Part shown: piece after piece, positions 7,544 to 8,648 of the stretch
Layout: every line of letters starts with the position of its first letter
Numbering within the stretch: the first letter of the stretch is position 1
Source: Pseudomonadota bacterium
Lineage (GTDB): Bacteria > SAR324 > NAC60-12
Reading direction: 5' to 3'
Assembly: GCA_014381795.1 (NCBI GenBank)
Contig: JACNKY010000228.1
Location: 1-8,648 of the forward strand
Length of the DNA stretch: 8,648 nt
Notes under the pieces: generated by a model
Told to the model about the DNA's origin: nothing
What the model saw: the letters and a program-made list of their open reading frames with translations, nothing else
The model's database searches: none
Translations under genes and position numbers: made by a program

Positions 7544-8648
7544 ATGAAAATAGTCAAAGTTTCTGGTGCAGAAGTTTCTCTTTACACCCTGCTGATTATC
7601 TGTCTGCTGAGCTTTTTATTTGTTGACAAGTTAGGAGCACAGGAGAGTATCAGTAATTCAGACCAAGCACAATCGGAAGATCCATCACCGGTAAAAGCAG
7701 CAGCTTCCGCAGAAAAAAAGAAATCTCTGGAAGAACTGCTTGCTGTACCTTTTAATCAAATAAAGAAAGAACATGAAGAAGAAGCCCTTACTAGAGACGG
7801 AAGCGGTTCTGAAGGACAAAGTACTGCTAAAAAAGGTGATGTAAGACTACCTCCACCACCGGAGCAGAGAAAAGTTGAAAGAGATATAGAAAAACAATTA
7901 GATGTTATTTTCCGTGAAAAATTACCAAAAGAGTATGTAGGTGTTTCTGTCAGTATACGTTATATTCTGGAAACTGTTCCTGTTACAAAACGTGATAAAA
8001 GTATTTCAAAAATAAAATTACCGGGATTCGAGAATATTGTATGGGTGCCGACACAAACCAAGAAAATCGTTGGGATTGTGAATCAGGTAACACCGTATAC
8101 AACAATTTTTGCTGTGGTGAATACTCCTGTCTCACTCTTCAATGTGGAAGTGTTACGCCAAACATTGGATGATCGTGTAAAATTTCTCAACCTAACAGGT
8201 AGAGATGTGCTTAAAATGGTGCATGTCCCATTCACTACACCTGCAAATTCTTCTGTAACTACACTCAATAATGCCGCAGTTGAACTTGCAGACGCAGATA
8301 ATGATAACGGTTCAATCAATGATGAAGAACCAGGAGTAAAAGGTCAGAGAAATAATCTATCGGCAGCGGATAATAATCTGGGAGCAGTTTTGGAGCCAAA
8401 TCCTGAACTAAGGAGCATTGACATGAAGGCCAGGGTTGAAACTACACGCTATCTACTGCAGGCCCGAAAGGCTTACATGAGCGAGAATTATGACTCTGCT
8501 ATAACCGCGCTGCGCAGAGCAATTGAAATAAATCCTTTTTCTTCACAAGCTTTTGCTATGCTTGGTTCCATCTATTACCGGCTGGGCTGGAATAGAATGG
8601 CATTAGAGAACTGGCAGCATGCTCTTAAACTTGATCCAACAAATGAGG
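7544..8648 (+). CDS. Exported protein with one FliF-C-like module and TPRs (3' end beyond the window)
   Basis: Open from ATG 7544 to the right edge, 368 residues without a stop. The N-terminal hydrophobic segment (residues 12-28) followed by KLGAQES suggests a signal peptide cleaved near residue 32; an uncleaved anchor is possible. A low-complexity charged and proline-containing region (33-107) follows. Residues 108-230 resemble one FliF-C ring-building module: VERDIEKQLDVIF...YVGVSVSI, then a KLPGFENIVWVP insert, then TTIFAVVNTPV...VLRQTLDDRV..NLTGRDVLKMVHVPF, where the usual RGD is rearranged to GRD. An Asn/Asp/Glu-rich linker (235-290) leads to at least two TPRs (301-368) with ALRRAIEINP and ALENWQHALKLDP. 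The order of parts and the TPR ending mirror the upstream lipoprotein, so the two are probably paralogues in one envelope complex. The three-base gap and the GGAG site indicate coupled translation. No named family is recognised. Confidence 0.8.
   Translation, partial: MKIVKVSGAEVSLYTLLIICLLSFLFVDKLGAQESISNSDQAQSEDPSPVKAAASAEKKKSLEELLAVPFNQIKKEHEEEALTRDGSGSEGQSTAKKGDVRLPPPPEQRKVERDIEKQLDVIFREKLPKEYVGVSVSIRYILETVPVTKRDKSISKIKLPGFENIVWVPTQTKKIVGIVNQVTPYTTIFAVVNTPVSLFNVEVLRQTLDDRVKFLNLTGRDVLKMVHVPFTTPANSSVTTLNNAAVELADADNDNGSINDEEPGVKGQRNNLSAADNNLGAVLEPNPELRSIDMKARVETTRYLLQARKAYMSENYDSAITALRRAIEINPFSSQAFAMLGSIYYRLGWNRMALENWQHALKLDPTNE

Noticed and set aside
8083..8319. Minus-strand open frame of 78 codons near the right end
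   Set aside because: It is antisense to the FliF-like/TPR gene, whose plus-strand frame is supported by domains, and has low-complexity Ser-rich content typical of a shadow frame.

Overview
The window suggests a diderm (Gram-negative) bacterium with an AT-rich genome. The evidence is a lipoprotein signal peptide with a lipobox, a secreted protein that ends in a probable outer-membrane barrel with a C-terminal phenylalanine, and a Lon protease of the ordinary proteobacterial type. A deltaproteobacteria-like or SAR324-like lineage would fit the style of the proteins, but nothing seen here proves the taxon. Most genes lack a recognisable Shine-Dalgarno sequence.

Region 1 (1-3645, plus strand) is a tightly packed run of cytoplasmic and inner-membrane housekeeping genes: lon (ATP-dependent protease, entering from beyond the left edge), a TauE/SafE (TSUP) membrane transporter and a uridine kinase family enzyme. 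The gaps of 11 and 13 bases suggest one transcript. The lon reading frame is broken by an in-frame TAA at 160-162, although Lon homology continues in the same frame on both sides. The kinase carries a Tyr where the nucleobase-recognising His is expected, which may shift it toward cytidine.

Region 2 (3688-5055, minus strand) converges on the kinase gene. It holds a single gene for an unusual membrane protein: an N-terminal STAS-like domain, one transmembrane helix and about seven ankyrin repeats at the C-terminus.

Region 3 (5165-8648, plus strand) is divergent from region 2 and holds three genes for envelope proteins. The first is a secreted protein with a CsgG/TolB-N-like alpha/beta domain followed by a predicted small outer-membrane beta-barrel. 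The second is a lipoprotein with two tandem modules resembling the C-terminal ring-building domain of the flagellar MS-ring protein FliF, then a TPR-like helical tail. The third, cut by the right edge, is an exported protein with one more FliF-C-like module, an acidic/Asn-rich linker and TPRs. The last two share a nearly identical TPR ending (WQHxxxLDP) and are probably diverged paralogues. Together they look like a cell-envelope assembly, possibly ring-forming and outer-membrane linked, that I do not recognise as a named system. This is the most interesting part of the window.
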